This document shows positions 37,734 through 46,886 of a stretch of DNA of 64,000 nucleotides, one piece after another (position 1 is the first letter of the stretch; every line of letters begins with the position of its first letter). A model generated the notes under the pieces. The model saw only the letters and a list, made by a program, of their open reading frames with translations. It did not search any database and was not told the DNA's origin. This DNA comes from JACDEA01 sp963742585. Lineage in GTDB: Bacteria > Actinomycetota > Acidimicrobiia > Acidimicrobiales > JACDEA01. The stretch spans positions 1 to 64,000 of the forward strand of contig CAVUMI010000008.1 of the NCBI GenBank assembly GCA_963742585.1, in the 5' to 3' direction. A program made the translations under genes and the position numbers.

Positions 37734-38551
37734 AACTCGGGCATGACCTCGCGCGCGAACCGTTCGATTGCCGCGCGACCCTCGCCCGGCCAACCGCAGA
37801 CCAGGTAGCCGAAGCCGGCGTCGCGCCATTTACCGGCGTGCTTGCGCGCCGTGTCGATGTCGTCGAGCGACACCGAGCCGGCCCGCAGGATGTCATCTGG
37901 ATCGCGGCCCGCCTCGGTCGCCAGTTGGGTCACCCGGTCGTTGGCCTCGGCCAGTGAGTTGGGCGTCCCGAACGCGTGCCAGGCGTCGGCGTACCGGGCG
38001 ACGAGCGGCAGGGTCCGCTTGGGACCGGTCCCACCGACCCAGATCGGCGGCCGGGGCTGCTGCACCGGCGTCGGCCGCAACCGCGCGTCCTTGAGGGACA
38101 CGCTCTTCCCGTCGTACGACACCACGTCGCCGGTGAACAGGCGCGTCACGATCTCCAGCGCATCTTCGAGCAGGTCGAATCGTTCGCCGGTCGGCGGGAA
38201 CGGGATGCCCAGCTCATCGTGCTCCTTGTCGAACCAGGCCGACCCCAGTGACAACTCGAGCCGGCCATGCGACGCGTGATCGATGGTCAGCGCTTGCGCA
38301 GCGAGAACCGATGGGTGCCGGTACGTCACGCCGGTGACGAGCAAGCCGAGACGGATGCGCTCGGTCGCGCCGGCCAGCGCGGCGAGCGTGGTCATCCCCT
38401 CGAACGTCTCACCCGGCCCCTCGCCGTACATCGGCTGAAAGTGGTCGAAGCCCCACGCGCCGTCGAAGCCGAGTTCCTCGGCGAACCGCACGCGGCTGAC
38501 GATTTCATCCCACGGCATCCGTTGTTGCGCGACGTCCAACCCAAAACGCAT
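37730..38551 (-). CDS. LLM class F420-dependent oxidoreductase
   Basis: A 273-residue luciferase-like TIM barrel. FAEELGFDGAWGFDHFQPMY, ERIRLGLLVTGVTYRHPSVL, HGRLELSLGSAWFDKEHDEL and PIWVGGTGPKRTLPLVARYA follow the F420-dependent subfamily order. A single ATG at 38551 fits the alignment start. It is 10 bp downstream of the alpha/beta hydrolase stop on the same strand. The substrate is unknown; F420 enzymes of this type reduce activated double bonds or oxidise alcohols. Confidence 0.9.
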   Translation of the reverse strand: MRFGLDVAQQRMPWDEIVSRVRFAEELGFDGAWGFDHFQPMYGEGPGETFEGMTTLAALAGATERIRLGLLVTGVTYRHPSVLAAQALTIDHASHGRLELSLGSAWFDKEHDELGIPFPPTGERFDLLEDALEIVTRLFTGDVVSYDGKSVSLKDARLRPTPVQQPRPPIWVGGTGPKRTLPLVARYADAWHAFGTPNSLAEANDRVTQLATEAGRDPDDILRAGSVSLDDIDTARKHAGKWRDAGFGYLVCGWPGEGRAAIERFAREVMPEF

Positions 38552-38561
38552 GTAGCGCAAC

Positions 38562-39854
38562 CTACGCGTTCGGGACGAGATCCGGCTGTGCCGCGCCGAG
38601 GAGCGCGTCGCGGTCCTCGGCGAGAACGAACCCCGCGGCGATCGCCGCGTCCGTCGCCCGGGCGTACGCGTCGAGGTATGCAGCGCGTGACGGATACAAC
38701 GCGCCAATCCGACCGGGTGGCAAGGGGTCGGTCCGCCCGAAAAGCATGCCGATCAGGCCGCTCGACGGTCTCGGCTCGCCGGAGAGCACGACGATCGGCA
38801 CATCGACCAGCGGCGTGCGGATCCCTCCAAGGATGATCCCGTCTTCATCGCGCTGCGCGGTGATCCCTTCGACGGCGAGGGGCGGTGCAGACGGCGGCGC
38901 GACACCGTCGCGCACCCAGCGGTCGAGGGCGCGCAGCGCGGCGGGGACGACAAAGCGCTGCGGCCCGTCGTTCACCGGCCCACCCACGTCGATGAGGTCG
39001 GCCATCGGCCCGAGCAGGAACTTGTCGGCGTGGGCGGCGCCCGCCACTTCCCACAAGCGGAACCGATCAGAATCGGCCTGGCGGACGGTGACCGAGCCCA
39101 TCATCACGACGTCGGTCTCCATCTGGACGACGAGCATCGGAACGCCGACGTCCTCGCTCACCGGGACCGCCCCGGTCATGAACGACGCCGCCGCGTTGAT
39201 CCCTTCGCCGGCGGCGCCCGCCGGTCCCGCGCCGGCGCCGCGGCTGTGGATCAGGATGCCGTCGAAGGCCTTGGCGCTGGGCTGCACCTTGTTGGCGTAG
39301 GTGACCAGCATCGCCGCCGACTGCGACTCGCCCACCGCGAGCACCCGCTCAGCGTCAAGCTCATCGCGTATCGCCCGGGCCACCTGGGTGTAGATGTCGT
39401 AGGCGAACGCGTCGCCCGGATGGTCGAGCGCGCCGTAGCGATCGGGGTCGATGTTCTTGAGCCCCTTGCCGGCCGGAGTGTCACCCTCCATCACCGACAC
39501 GAGAACGACACCGCCCTCGACGCCGAAGAACTGCGCGGAGACGCCCACCCACGCGTAGCCACCGCGGAAAAGTTCGTTGGCCATGAAGCTGAAGTCGGGC
39601 GACGCATCCACGCCGCCGCTGACGTTGAGCCACTCGACGACAACCGCCCCGTTGAACGCGCTTGTGTCGGCCGGACGCCGGATCAGGACGCGCGTTCGGT
39701 ACGCCGCGTCGCCGGCCTCGAACGATGTCGCCGTTCCCGCGGCGACGCGCTCCTCTTGTACCCACTCGTTGGGCACCACCGCGGGGCTCGCCTCACCGAT
39801 GAAGACGCTCTTGCCGCCGGTGATGAGCGTCGACAGGTCAGCCTTCAGATTCAT
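38562..39854 (-). CDS. Alpha/beta hydrolase domain protein (PF20091-like)
   Basis: A 430-residue cytosolic hydrolase. The nucleophile elbow is VLAVGESQSAAML; TRVLIRRPADTSAFNGAVVV then EWLNVSGGVD is the usual N-terminal pattern of this large family, and WEVAGAAHADKF holds the catalytic His. No signal peptide is seen. Family members include esterases and lactonases. It lies 45 bp downstream of another hydrolase with a hairpin repeat element in between, so transcription may continue or stop there. Confidence 0.82.
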   Translation of the reverse strand: MNLKADLSTLITGGKSVFIGEASPAVVPNEWVQEERVAAGTATSFEAGDAAYRTRVLIRRPADTSAFNGAVVVEWLNVSGGVDASPDFSFMANELFRGGYAWVGVSAQFFGVEGGVVLVSVMEGDTPAGKGLKNIDPDRYGALDHPGDAFAYDIYTQVARAIRDELDAERVLAVGESQSAAMLVTYANKVQPSAKAFDGILIHSRGAGAGPAGAAGEGINAAASFMTGAVPVSEDVGVPMLVVQMETDVVMMGSVTVRQADSDRFRLWEVAGAAHADKFLLGPMADLIDVGGPVNDGPQRFVVPAALRALDRWVRDGVAPPSAPPLAVEGITAQRDEDGIILGGIRTPLVDVPIVVLSGEPRPSSGLIGMLFGRTDPLPPGRIGALYPSRAAYLDAYARATDAAIAAGFVLAEDRDALLGAAQPDLVPNA

Positions 39855-39861
39855 CCCATCA

Positions 39862-39915
39862 CCCGGGGGCTGCTCCCCCGCACCCCATCGCTGTCCGGCT
39901 CACTGGCGCTCGCTC
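39862..39915 (-). repeat. Intergenic hairpin repeat element, copy B
   Basis: Reverse-oriented relative of the 23779-23831 element: GAGCGAGCGCCAG at one end and GGGGG/CCCCC hairpin arms at the other. Its first bases encode the last residues and stop of the adjacent hydrolase (TSERQ-stop). Confidence 0.6.
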
Positions 39916-40844
39916 GTCCAGGCCTTGGCCAGCGTCTCGAGCACGATGTCGGCCACACCGAACCCGCCGAGGTGGCTCTCGTCCGGGCGGACGAAGTACT
40001 CGCATGCCTTCAGCAACGCGACGGAGTGCTCGGCGTGGGCGATGGGCACGATGTTGTCAGCATCGCCGTGCCACCAGAACACCTGGGCGTCGATGTCAGC
40101 GATGTTGAAGCCCCACGGCCGGCCGAACAGCGCGGCGTCGTGCAGGACGGCGCCGAACCGGCGCCGGCTGGCGTTGGCGATGTCGTCCATGAACATCGCC
40201 TTGATGTCGGGATCGGCGAACACCTTCTGGTCGCCCTCGGGCGCAGTCGACGCATAGAGCCCGTAGGCCCAACTGCCGATGGGCATCAGCGGCTGCAGCA
40301 ACAACCAGAGTGCCGGCCCGAGCAGCGTTCGCATCGGGTCCATGAAGCCCTGGAACCGCTTGGCCAGATTGACGATGCTCGCCGCCGGCGCGGCTTCGGA
40401 ACCCGCCACCGGGGCAACGCTGCCGAGCAGGCCCACGACCGGGACGCGGTCGGGCATCTCGTGGGCGCACGCCAGCGCGTACGGTCCGCCGCCCGAGAGC
40501 CCGGCGGCAACGAATTCGTCGTGGCCGAGGTAGTCGACGACCTTCGCCGCGTCATCGGCCCACTCCCGGATGCAGCGATAGCGGTGGTCCGTCGAGTCGC
40601 CCACGCCGGGCCGCTCCACGCACACCAATCGAAGGCCGAGTTGTTCGGCCACGCGCCGCGCCTTCACCGGGATCTGGCGGCGGCCGCCGGGTGTGCCGTG
40701 GTGCCACAGCACCAACCGGCCCCCCGGGTCGCCGAACTCGGCGTAACCCAGGGCCCGGCGCTTACCGACCTTGACGACGCCTTCCTTGCGCGGCGGATCG
40801 ATGGGCGGCACGCCGGGCATCGGGAGGCGCGGCAGCCGGATCAT
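39900..40844 (-). CDS. Alpha/beta hydrolase (alpha/beta fold, epoxide hydrolase / MhpC-like)
   Basis: A 314-residue hydrolase. Oxyanion strand VLWHHGTPGGRR, nucleophile AAGLSGGGPYALA with Ser, the acid in FWWHGDADNIVP and the C-terminal His in RPDESHLGG. ATG 40844 overlaps the stop of the upstream DapB-like gene (ATGA). MhpC-type C-C hydrolases share this architecture, but so do many esterases. The C-terminal codons come from a repeat element. Confidence 0.85.
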   Translation of the reverse strand: MIRLPRLPMPGVPPIDPPRKEGVVKVGKRRALGYAEFGDPGGRLVLWHHGTPGGRRQIPVKARRVAEQLGLRLVCVERPGVGDSTDHRYRCIREWADDAAKVVDYLGHDEFVAAGLSGGGPYALACAHEMPDRVPVVGLLGSVAPVAGSEAAPAASIVNLAKRFQGFMDPMRTLLGPALWLLLQPLMPIGSWAYGLYASTAPEGDQKVFADPDIKAMFMDDIANASRRRFGAVLHDAALFGRPWGFNIADIDAQVFWWHGDADNIVPIAHAEHSVALLKACEYFVRPDESHLGGFGVADIVLETLAKAWTSERQ

Positions 40845-41884
40845 GAGGGCACAAAGCCTTTCGGAAGCGGTAGCGGTAGATCGTTGTACGTCACGATGCC
40901 GGGAGGGGCGGCGACGACGGCAGGAATGGCGTTGATGGCGGGAACGGCCGTCATCACGTGGCCCAGCACCATGAACTCCTCCATCGTGGTCGCCGCGAAG
41001 TCGGGCGGCGGCAGGAAGCCCACGTTGAGCGTGACAGAGGGCATTCCCGTGATCTCGATGGTGTGGCCCATGCCGACCTGCCAGTCGGGATCGAGCGTCG
41101 GGCCTTTGCGCCAGCGAACCGACAGCTCGACGACTGTCCGGTCACCCACCCGACCCTGCCACCGGGCGTAGATCCCGGCGACGCAGCCCTTGTCGATCTT
41201 CCAGAACCCCATATCGAGGTCTTCTGTGGTCTGGGCGTACTCGGCGACGCAGCGGACTTCGTCGAGCTCCACACCGAGGGCGTCGCCGATCATGCGAACC
41301 GCGTCGCCAAAGACCGCGGTACCGGTCGCTGTCATCTCCTGGAGACCCGGGTGGTCGATGGGATGCCCGAAACCAGCGGCGATCTCGGTGTCCGGCGAGT
41401 CGTACGCGGTGGTGTCGGCTTCCTCGATGACAGCCACCTTGTCGATCCGGTCGCAAGCACCCGCCGCGGTGATGGCAAGGAGCTCGACGAAGCCCGGGCT
41501 GATGCCAGTGCCAAACATGCTCGATCCGCCCTGCTGGCACGCGGCCTCGATCCGGTCCCGGTCGGGGCCCAACGAGTGGCCGGTGATGAATGCCGCGGTG
41601 GTGACGACGTTCACTCCTGCTTCGAGAATGCGAACCAGTTCGTCGACGTCGCGCCACATCGGGTTGTAGACGACGCAGTCGGGCTTCAATGCCAGCAGCG
41701 AATCGACGTTGTCGGTGGCGGCGACGCCTACAGCATCGATGCCGCACAGCTCACCGACATCGCGACCGACCTTGTCCGCCGACCACGCATAGCAACCGAC
41801 CAACTCGAGGTCAGGTCGCGTCATGACCGCCTCGACCGACCGCTTGCCGACGTTGCCCGTCGTCCACTGCACGATGCGCAGCAT
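40841..41884 (-). CDS. DapB-like NAD(P)-dependent dehydrogenase (2,4-diaminopentanoate dehydrogenase-like)
   Basis: A 347-residue protein with a dihydrodipicolinate-reductase-type Rossmann start (RIVQWTTGNVGKRSVEAV). It continues ELVGCYAWSADKVGRDVGEL, CVVYNPMW and FGTGISPGFVELLAITAAGA, a pattern common in actinobacterial catabolic islands. It ends AAPPGIVTYNDLPLP. Its ATG (41884) overlaps the P450 stop (TGATG). A short N-terminal fragment of a related gene is at 12903. Real substrates of this subfamily are mostly unknown. Confidence 0.82.
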   Translation of the reverse strand: MLRIVQWTTGNVGKRSVEAVMTRPDLELVGCYAWSADKVGRDVGELCGIDAVGVAATDNVDSLLALKPDCVVYNPMWRDVDELVRILEAGVNVVTTAAFITGHSLGPDRDRIEAACQQGGSSMFGTGISPGFVELLAITAAGACDRIDKVAVIEEADTTAYDSPDTEIAAGFGHPIDHPGLQEMTATGTAVFGDAVRMIGDALGVELDEVRCVAEYAQTTEDLDMGFWKIDKGCVAGIYARWQGRVGDRTVVELSVRWRKGPTLDPDWQVGMGHTIEITGMPSVTLNVGFLPPPDFAATTMEEFMVLGHVMTAVPAINAIPAVVAAPPGIVTYNDLPLPLPKGFVPS

Positions 41885-43161
41885 CAGGAGGGGATGAACT
41901 CGAGATGCAGATCGTTCAGGCCGCGGAGGATCCACGTAGGTGCGTAACGAAACTTCCGCTCACCGGGGAGTCCGTGGTGCTCTTCGGAGATGCGGATATC
42001 GCGCATTCGGTCGAGGATGCGCTCGATGCTGACGCGCGCCTCGGCGCGGGCCAGCGGTCCGCCGGGGCACGAGTGAACGCCGCGACCGAACGCGATGTGC
42101 GCCTGGGCGTTGGGGCGGTCGATGCGGAAGTCGTTGGGGCATTCGAAGCGTCGCGGGTCGCGGTTGGCGGCGCCGTTGAGCATCATCACGGGTGTCCCCG
42201 CCTTGATCTCGACGCCGGCAACGGTGGTGGTCTTGCGAGTGAGCCGGAAGTCGGTCTTTACCGGACTCTCGACGCGGAGCGCCTCCTCAACGAAGTCGGG
42301 GATCTTCTGCTTGTTCGCGCACAGCTCGTCCTGGATCTCCGGGTGCTCCGCCATGTGCTTGAGTGCGGCGCCGAGCAACCGGGCGGTGGTCTCCTGGCCG
42401 GCGGCGAACAGGAACGTCGCGGTGCGTACGACGGCGGTCACCTCCGGGACGCTTCCGTCCGGATACGTCGCGGTGGCGAGGTCGGTCAGCACGTCTTTGC
42501 GCGGGTCGGCTCGCCGATCCTCGATGTAGCTACCGAACAAGTCGTCGAGCCACGAAAGGGGGTTCTCGCGTGGGTTGCCCTTCTCGCCCGTCCCGACCCG
42601 GCCGGGCGTATGGCTCTTGAGGCCGAACCCGTCGATGAGTCTCTGGTGATCTTCCTCGGGCACGCCGAGGAGGTCGGCCACCACGAGCATGGCGAAGGGC
42701 TGCGAGTACGTCGTGATGAACTCGACCCGGCCGTCGTCGATGAACGAATCGATCAGCTTGTCGGACAGGTCCCACATGAACGCCTCGTTGTCCTTGAGAC
42801 GGCGCGGCGTTATGAGTCGCATCAGCAGACCCCGCTCGCGGGTGTGATCGGGCGGGTCCATCGTGACCATGTGCTCGTGCATCGGCAACGCGTGACGATG
42901 TTCGGCGATGACGTCGCTGATGTCGTCGCCTTCCAGCGGAACGGGAAACGGCGCGAACGGCCCGACCGGCGAGTTGCAGGAGGAGAAGCTGTCGGTGTCG
43001 CGGTAGATCTCGCCCAGCTCGTCGTAGCCGGTGACGGCGACCACACCGTGGTTTTCGAGATGCAGCACCGGGCATTCAGATCGCAGCGCGTCGTAGTACG
43101 GATACGGGTCTTCGACAAGTGACTGGTCGAAGAAGTAGTCGATGGTTCTCCAGTCAGTCAA
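41884..43161 (-). CDS. Cytochrome P450
   Basis: A 425-residue P450 with AAGQETT (253-259), ExxR in EEALRVESP and heme loop FGRGVHSCPGG with Cys365. It is a close paralog of those at 18827 and 60136. The start is taken as TTG 43161, which has GAAGGGAG upstream; an in-frame TTG at 43185 would read into the operator. It leads an operon P450, DapB-like, alpha/beta hydrolase, and is divergent from a TetR gene across a 19-bp motif that recurs at the Mo-hydroxylase promoter. Confidence 0.94.
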   Translation of the reverse strand: MTDWRTIDYFFDQSLVEDPYPYYDALRSECPVLHLENHGVVAVTGYDELGEIYRDTDSFSSCNSPVGPFAPFPVPLEGDDISDVIAEHRHALPMHEHMVTMDPPDHTRERGLLMRLITPRRLKDNEAFMWDLSDKLIDSFIDDGRVEFITTYSQPFAMLVVADLLGVPEEDHQRLIDGFGLKSHTPGRVGTGEKGNPRENPLSWLDDLFGSYIEDRRADPRKDVLTDLATATYPDGSVPEVTAVVRTATFLFAAGQETTARLLGAALKHMAEHPEIQDELCANKQKIPDFVEEALRVESPVKTDFRLTRKTTTVAGVEIKAGTPVMMLNGAANRDPRRFECPNDFRIDRPNAQAHIAFGRGVHSCPGGPLARAEARVSIERILDRMRDIRISEEHHGLPGERKFRYAPTWILRGLNDLHLEFIPS

Positions 43162-43177
43162 CGATGCTCCCTTCGCG

Positions 43178-43196
43178 CTGTGCAAGTGCTTAGCAT
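43178..43196 (+). promoter_or_regulatory. TetR operator candidate, copy 1 of an exact 19-bp pair
   Basis: CTGTGCAAGTGCTTAGCAT lies between the P450 TTG (43161) and the TetR GTG (43204). The identical sequence in inverted orientation is at 44581-44599. Imperfect dyad TGCAAG...CTTAGCA. Confidence 0.75.
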
Positions 43197-43203
43197 AGGG
43201 GTT

Positions 43204-43824
43204 GTGGCAACGTCAGCCCGCCGCATCGGCACCAAGGACTCGAAGACCCGCGCCCAGTTGCTCGACGCCGCCGAACAGCTGCTCATCGAGGAGGGCTACG
43301 CGGCGGTGACCTCGCGCCAGTTGGCCGCGGCCGCCGGACTCAAGCCCCAGCTCGTGCACTACTACTTCCGCACGATGGACGATCTCTTCGTCGAGGTCTT
43401 CCAGCGCCAGGCCGAGGCCAACATCACGCGCTTCGAGGAAGCGGTCGCCGAGGGCGTCTCGCTGCGCACGCTCTGGCGGATGAACAACAACGCGCGGGCC
43501 GCAGCCCTGACGATCGAGTTCGTCGCCCTGGCCAATCACCGCAAGACGATCCGGGCCGAGATCGGCCGCTACGCCGAGCGCTTTCGCGCTGCGCAACTCG
43601 ACGCCATCGCGAGGGCACTGGACAACGCCGGCATCAGCCACGACCAGGTTCCGCCGTACGTCGCCCTGCTCCTCATGGAAGGGCTCGCACAAGTCCTGGG
43701 ACTCGAGCAGATGATCGACGTCACCAGCGGTCATGACGAGACCGTGGCCTTCGTCGAGAAGAAGCTCGCGGAACTCGACTCCCCTAGGCCTGCGAAGCGG
43801 TCAGGCCGCCGTCGACGGGGATGA
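43204..43824 (+). CDS. TetR family transcriptional regulator
   Basis: A 206-residue regulator. DNA-binding domain: TRAQLLDAAEQLLIEEGYAA, then TSRQLAAAAGLKPQLVHYYF (recognition helix). The rest, REIGRYAERFRAAQL-like helices and YVALLLMEGLAQVLGLEQM, is TetR C-terminal. GTG 43204 avoids reading the operator as coding; an in-frame GTG at 43180 is less likely. The matching 19-bp sites at its own promoter and at the SDR/Mo-hydroxylase promoter point to autoregulation and control of the flanking P450 operon and the Mo-hydroxylase. It ends 41 bp inside the convergent SDR. Confidence 0.9.
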   Translation: MATSARRIGTKDSKTRAQLLDAAEQLLIEEGYAAVTSRQLAAAAGLKPQLVHYYFRTMDDLFVEVFQRQAEANITRFEEAVAEGVSLRTLWRMNNNARAAALTIEFVALANHRKTIRAEIGRYAERFRAAQLDAIARALDNAGISHDQVPPYVALLLMEGLAQVLGLEQMIDVTSGHDETVAFVEKKLAELDSPRPAKRSGRRRRG

Positions 43825-44530
43825 TCGCGCCGGTGATGTAACTGGCCCGGTCCGAGCTGAGGAAGGCGGCGAGCTCGGCCACCTCCTCGGGCTGGCCGCC
43901 GCGCTTGAGCGCGGTGCCCTTCACCAGGAACGGGTACTTCTCCGCCGCGCCCTTGCCACCCGACATCTCGGTCTCGATAAAGCCCGGGCAGATGGCGTTG
44001 GCCCGGATGCCCTGGCTGCCGTACTCGACCGCGGCGGCCTTGGTCACCGCGATCACGCCGGCCTTGGCCGCGCAGTACACGCTGGTGGGGATCTCCGACG
44101 CGTTGAGCCCACCGGTCGACGACCAGTTCACGATCACACCGCCGCCGGTCGCCAGCATCGTCTTGATGGCGTGCTTGGTGCCGAGCAGCACACCGCGCAG
44201 GTCGACGTTCATCAGGCGGTCGTACTCGTCCATCGTGACCTCGGCCAGCGGCTGGGCGCCGGCCAGGCCGGCAACGTTCAGCACGGCGTCCACTCGTCCG
44301 AAGGCGTCGATCGCGGCGGCGAACATCGCTTCGATCTGGACCTCGTCGCTGACGTCGACTCGGAAGGGCACCACCGCGTCGCCGAGTTCTTTGGCGGTGA
44401 TCTCCTCGTTGCCGGTGATGTCGGCGGCCAGCACCTTGGCCCCCTCGCGAACGAACACCCGGGTGGTGGCCCGGGCCATCCCCGACCCCGCGCCGGTGAT
44501 CACTGCAACCTTCCCGTCCAGTTCTCCCAT
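43784..44530 (-). CDS. SDR family oxidoreductase
   Basis: A 248-residue classical SDR: VITGAGSGMARATTRVF nucleotide loop, DVSDEVQIEAMF, VAGLAG (NVAG motif), VNWSSTGGLNASEIP with Ser, VYCAAKAG with Tyr-x3-Lys, and the terminal YITGAIIPVDGG. The ATG 44530 is in a divergent promoter region shared with the Mo-hydroxylase, which also carries a 33-bp repeat copy. Its position inside the TetR-controlled block suggests oxidation of a hydroxylated intermediate. Confidence 0.92.
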   Translation of the reverse strand: MGELDGKVAVITGAGSGMARATTRVFVREGAKVLAADITGNEEITAKELGDAVVPFRVDVSDEVQIEAMFAAAIDAFGRVDAVLNVAGLAGAQPLAEVTMDEYDRLMNVDLRGVLLGTKHAIKTMLATGGGVIVNWSSTGGLNASEIPTSVYCAAKAGVIAVTKAAAVEYGSQGIRANAICPGFIETEMSGGKGAAEKYPFLVKGTALKRGGQPEEVAELAAFLSSDRASYITGAIIPVDGGLTASQA

Positions 44531-44546
44531 GGCCACTGTCCTCTCC

Positions 44547-44579
44547 TGCTCACCTTCCGGCTTCGCCTCCGGCTCGCTC
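44547..44579 (+). repeat. Dispersed 33-bp repeat, copy 2 (intergenic)
   Basis: Contains CCGGCTTCGCCTCCGGCTCG. It fills most of the SDR/Mo-hydroxylase intergenic region, immediately before the 19-bp operator copy. Confidence 0.65.
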
Positions 44580-44580
44580 C

Positions 44581-44599
44581 ATGCTAAGCACTTGCACAG
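44581..44599 (-). promoter_or_regulatory. TetR operator candidate, copy 2 of an exact 19-bp pair
   Basis: ATGCTAAGCACTTGCACAG is the exact reverse complement of 43178-43196. It ends four bases before the ATG of the Mo-hydroxylase large subunit, which suggests a leaderless or very short-leader transcript blocked by the bound repressor. Confidence 0.75.
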
Positions 44600-44603
44600 C
44601 ATC

Positions 44604-46886
44604 ATGACCACTCGGTACGCAGGCGCACGGATCAACCGGGTCGAGGACGCTCGGTTGCTCACCGGCCACGGCACGTTCGTCGACGACGTGGTGCGGCCCG
44701 GGATGCTCCACGCGTGCTTCGTTCGCAGCCCGTACGCGCGGGCCCGCATCGACGGCGTGGACGCCTCGGCCGCTCTTGCCCTGCCCGGCGTCGAGGCGGT
44801 CTTCGTGGCCGCCGACCTCAACCCCGACGTCCGCGAGACCTGGTACACGTCGATGGGCAAGGAGATGCCCGACCCGCCCAAGCCGCCGCTGGCCGAGGGC
44901 GAGGCCCGGTTCGTCGGCGACCCCATTGCGCTGGTCGTCGCCGTCGATCGCTACGTGGCCGAGGACGCCGCCGACCTCGTCGTCCTCGACCTCGAGCCGC
45001 TGACGCCGGTGGTCGACTACGAGACGGCGACCGACATCGCCGCTGAACTCAGCCTGGCGCCGCCCGAGAGCGTGGCCGCCGACTTCGACGGGGCCGCCCA
45101 CGTGCTGTCGGTGACGATCCGCCAGCAGGCCTACGCGGCGGTGCCCATCGAGTGCCGCGGCATCGTCGCCGAGTGGCAAGGGGCGAGCGGTGAGCTGAGC
45201 GTGTGGTCGGCGACCCAGGCGCCGCATGAGGTGCGGATGTTCGCGGCGCGCATGCTCGGCATCCCCGAGCACTCGGTGCGCGTCATCGCCAAGGACACAG
45301 GCGGCGGCTTCGGCCAGAAGGTCATCCCGATGCGTGAGGACATGGCCATCCTCCTCGCCGCCCGCAAGGTGCAGGGCGCGCTGAAGTGGATCGAGGACCG
45401 GCGGGAGAACCTGCTGGCCGGCGGGCAATCCCGCCACGAGAAAGGCGACGTCCGCATTGCGCTCGACAAGGACGGCGCACTGGTCGCCGCCGAGATCGAC
45501 CACGTCCAGGACTGCGGCGCCTACCCGATGCCGTGGCCGATGCTGGCCGGCGCGGCCGTCGGCGCAATCTTTCCCGGCCCGTACCGGCTGCCCAAGGCTC
45601 GCTTCAGTTACAAGGGCGTATACACCAACACCGTCGGCCGGACCGCGTACCGCGGTCCCTGGCAGTTCGAGTCGGTCGCCCGCGAGGTTGCCCTCGACCT
45701 GGTGGCCCGCCAAGCCGGCCTCGATCCCATCGAGCTACGGCGGCGCAACCTGTTGCGCAGCGACGAGCTGCCCTACCGCAACGCCAGCGTCGGGATGGAG
45801 TACACCGATGTGACGCCGCTCGAGACGTTCGAGCACGCCATCGAGATTCTCGACCTCGACGCCTTCCGCCGACAGCAGGCTGACGCGCTCGCCGCCGGCC
45901 GCTACCTCGGCGTCGGCACCTCCACCTACGTCGAACCGACGGCCAGCGGTCAGGCCTTCTACGGCACCGAGGGCGCCACGATCCGCATCGAACCGTCGGG
46001 AACAGTGAACGTATATGTAGCGGGTGGATCGGCGGGCAACAGCATCGAGACCACCGTGGTGCAGCTGGTCGCCGACGCGCTCGGTGTCGACATCGACGAC
46101 GTGCACACGATTCAGGGCGACACCGCGGTGACCCCGTTCGGCGCCGGCACCATGGGGAGCCGCAGCGGGTCGATGACTGCCGGCGCCGTCGCCCAGACCG
46201 CGGCGATCCTGCGCGAGCGCATCGTCGCCATCGCCGCCCACCGGCTCGAAGCGGCACCCGAGGACATCGAGCTGGCCGGCAGCCGCGCCACGGTGCGTGG
46301 TACACCGGCCATTGGTGTTCCGCTGGCCGAGATCGCCCAGGCCGCCTACTTCAGCCCGACCTCGTTGCCCGAGGGGGTCGACGCCAGCCTCGAGGCCAGC
46401 GGCCGGTACCACGCCCAAGTCCAGAACGTGTGGGCCAACGCCACCCACGTATGTACCTGCGAGGTCGACGCCGACACCGGCGTGGTCACGCTGCTGCGCT
46501 ACATCGTGAGCGAAGACTGCGGTCCGATGATCAACCCCGCGGTGGTCGAGGGGCAGATCGCCGGCGGCACCGTTCAGGGCATCGGCGGGGCGCTGTACGA
46601 GCACCTCGCCTACGACGACGACGGCAACCCGGTTACGTCGACGTTCATGGACTACCTGCTGCCGACGATCGCCGAGGTGCCGGTGATCGAGTACGGGCAC
46701 GTGGAGACCCCGAGCGCCGGGCCCGGTGGCTACAAGGGCGTGGGCGAAGGTGGCGCCATCGGCGCGCCGCCGGCCGTCATCAACGCGGTGGCCGACGCGC
46801 TGGCGCCGCTCGGCGTGACGATCACCGACCTGCCGCTCTCGCCGGCCAACGTGCGCGCCCTGATCGAGGGGGCACAAGGCCCATGA
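44604..46886 (+). CDS. Molybdenum hydroxylase (xanthine dehydrogenase family) large catalytic subunit
   Basis: A 760-residue molybdopterin-binding subunit of the CO dehydrogenase/xanthine oxidase family. The N-terminal domain starts YAGARINRVEDARLLTGHGT. KDTGGGFGQK and the active-site segment RTAYRGPWQFE follow. The latter is not the AYRCSFR of form I CO dehydrogenase nor AYRGAGR of form II, so CO oxidation is unlikely. The catalytic Glu is in KGVGEGGAIGAPPA. ATG 44604 lies just after the operator. The gene order L-M-S differs from the usual M-S-L. Hydroxylation of an N-heterocycle, aldehyde or alkyl side chain is likely. Confidence 0.93.
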   Translation: MTTRYAGARINRVEDARLLTGHGTFVDDVVRPGMLHACFVRSPYARARIDGVDASAALALPGVEAVFVAADLNPDVRETWYTSMGKEMPDPPKPPLAEGEARFVGDPIALVVAVDRYVAEDAADLVVLDLEPLTPVVDYETATDIAAELSLAPPESVAADFDGAAHVLSVTIRQQAYAAVPIECRGIVAEWQGASGELSVWSATQAPHEVRMFAARMLGIPEHSVRVIAKDTGGGFGQKVIPMREDMAILLAARKVQGALKWIEDRRENLLAGGQSRHEKGDVRIALDKDGALVAAEIDHVQDCGAYPMPWPMLAGAAVGAIFPGPYRLPKARFSYKGVYTNTVGRTAYRGPWQFESVAREVALDLVARQAGLDPIELRRRNLLRSDELPYRNASVGMEYTDVTPLETFEHAIEILDLDAFRRQQADALAAGRYLGVGTSTYVEPTASGQAFYGTEGATIRIEPSGTVNVYVAGGSAGNSIETTVVQLVADALGVDIDDVHTIQGDTAVTPFGAGTMGSRSGSMTAGAVAQTAAILRERIVAIAAHRLEAAPEDIELAGSRATVRGTPAIGVPLAEIAQAAYFSPTSLPEGVDASLEASGRYHAQVQNVWANATHVCTCEVDADTGVVTLLRYIVSEDCGPMINPAVVEGQIAGGTVQGIGGALYEHLAYDDDGNPVTSTFMDYLLPTIAEVPVIEYGHVETPSAGPGGYKGVGEGGAIGAPPAVINAVADALAPLGVTITDLPLSPANVRALIEGAQGP

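Noticed and set aside
44604..46886. Carbon monoxide dehydrogenase (CoxL) assignment
   Set aside because: The active-site segment lacks the AYRCSFR motif of form I and the AYRGAGR of form II, so only a general Mo-hydroxylase call is supported.
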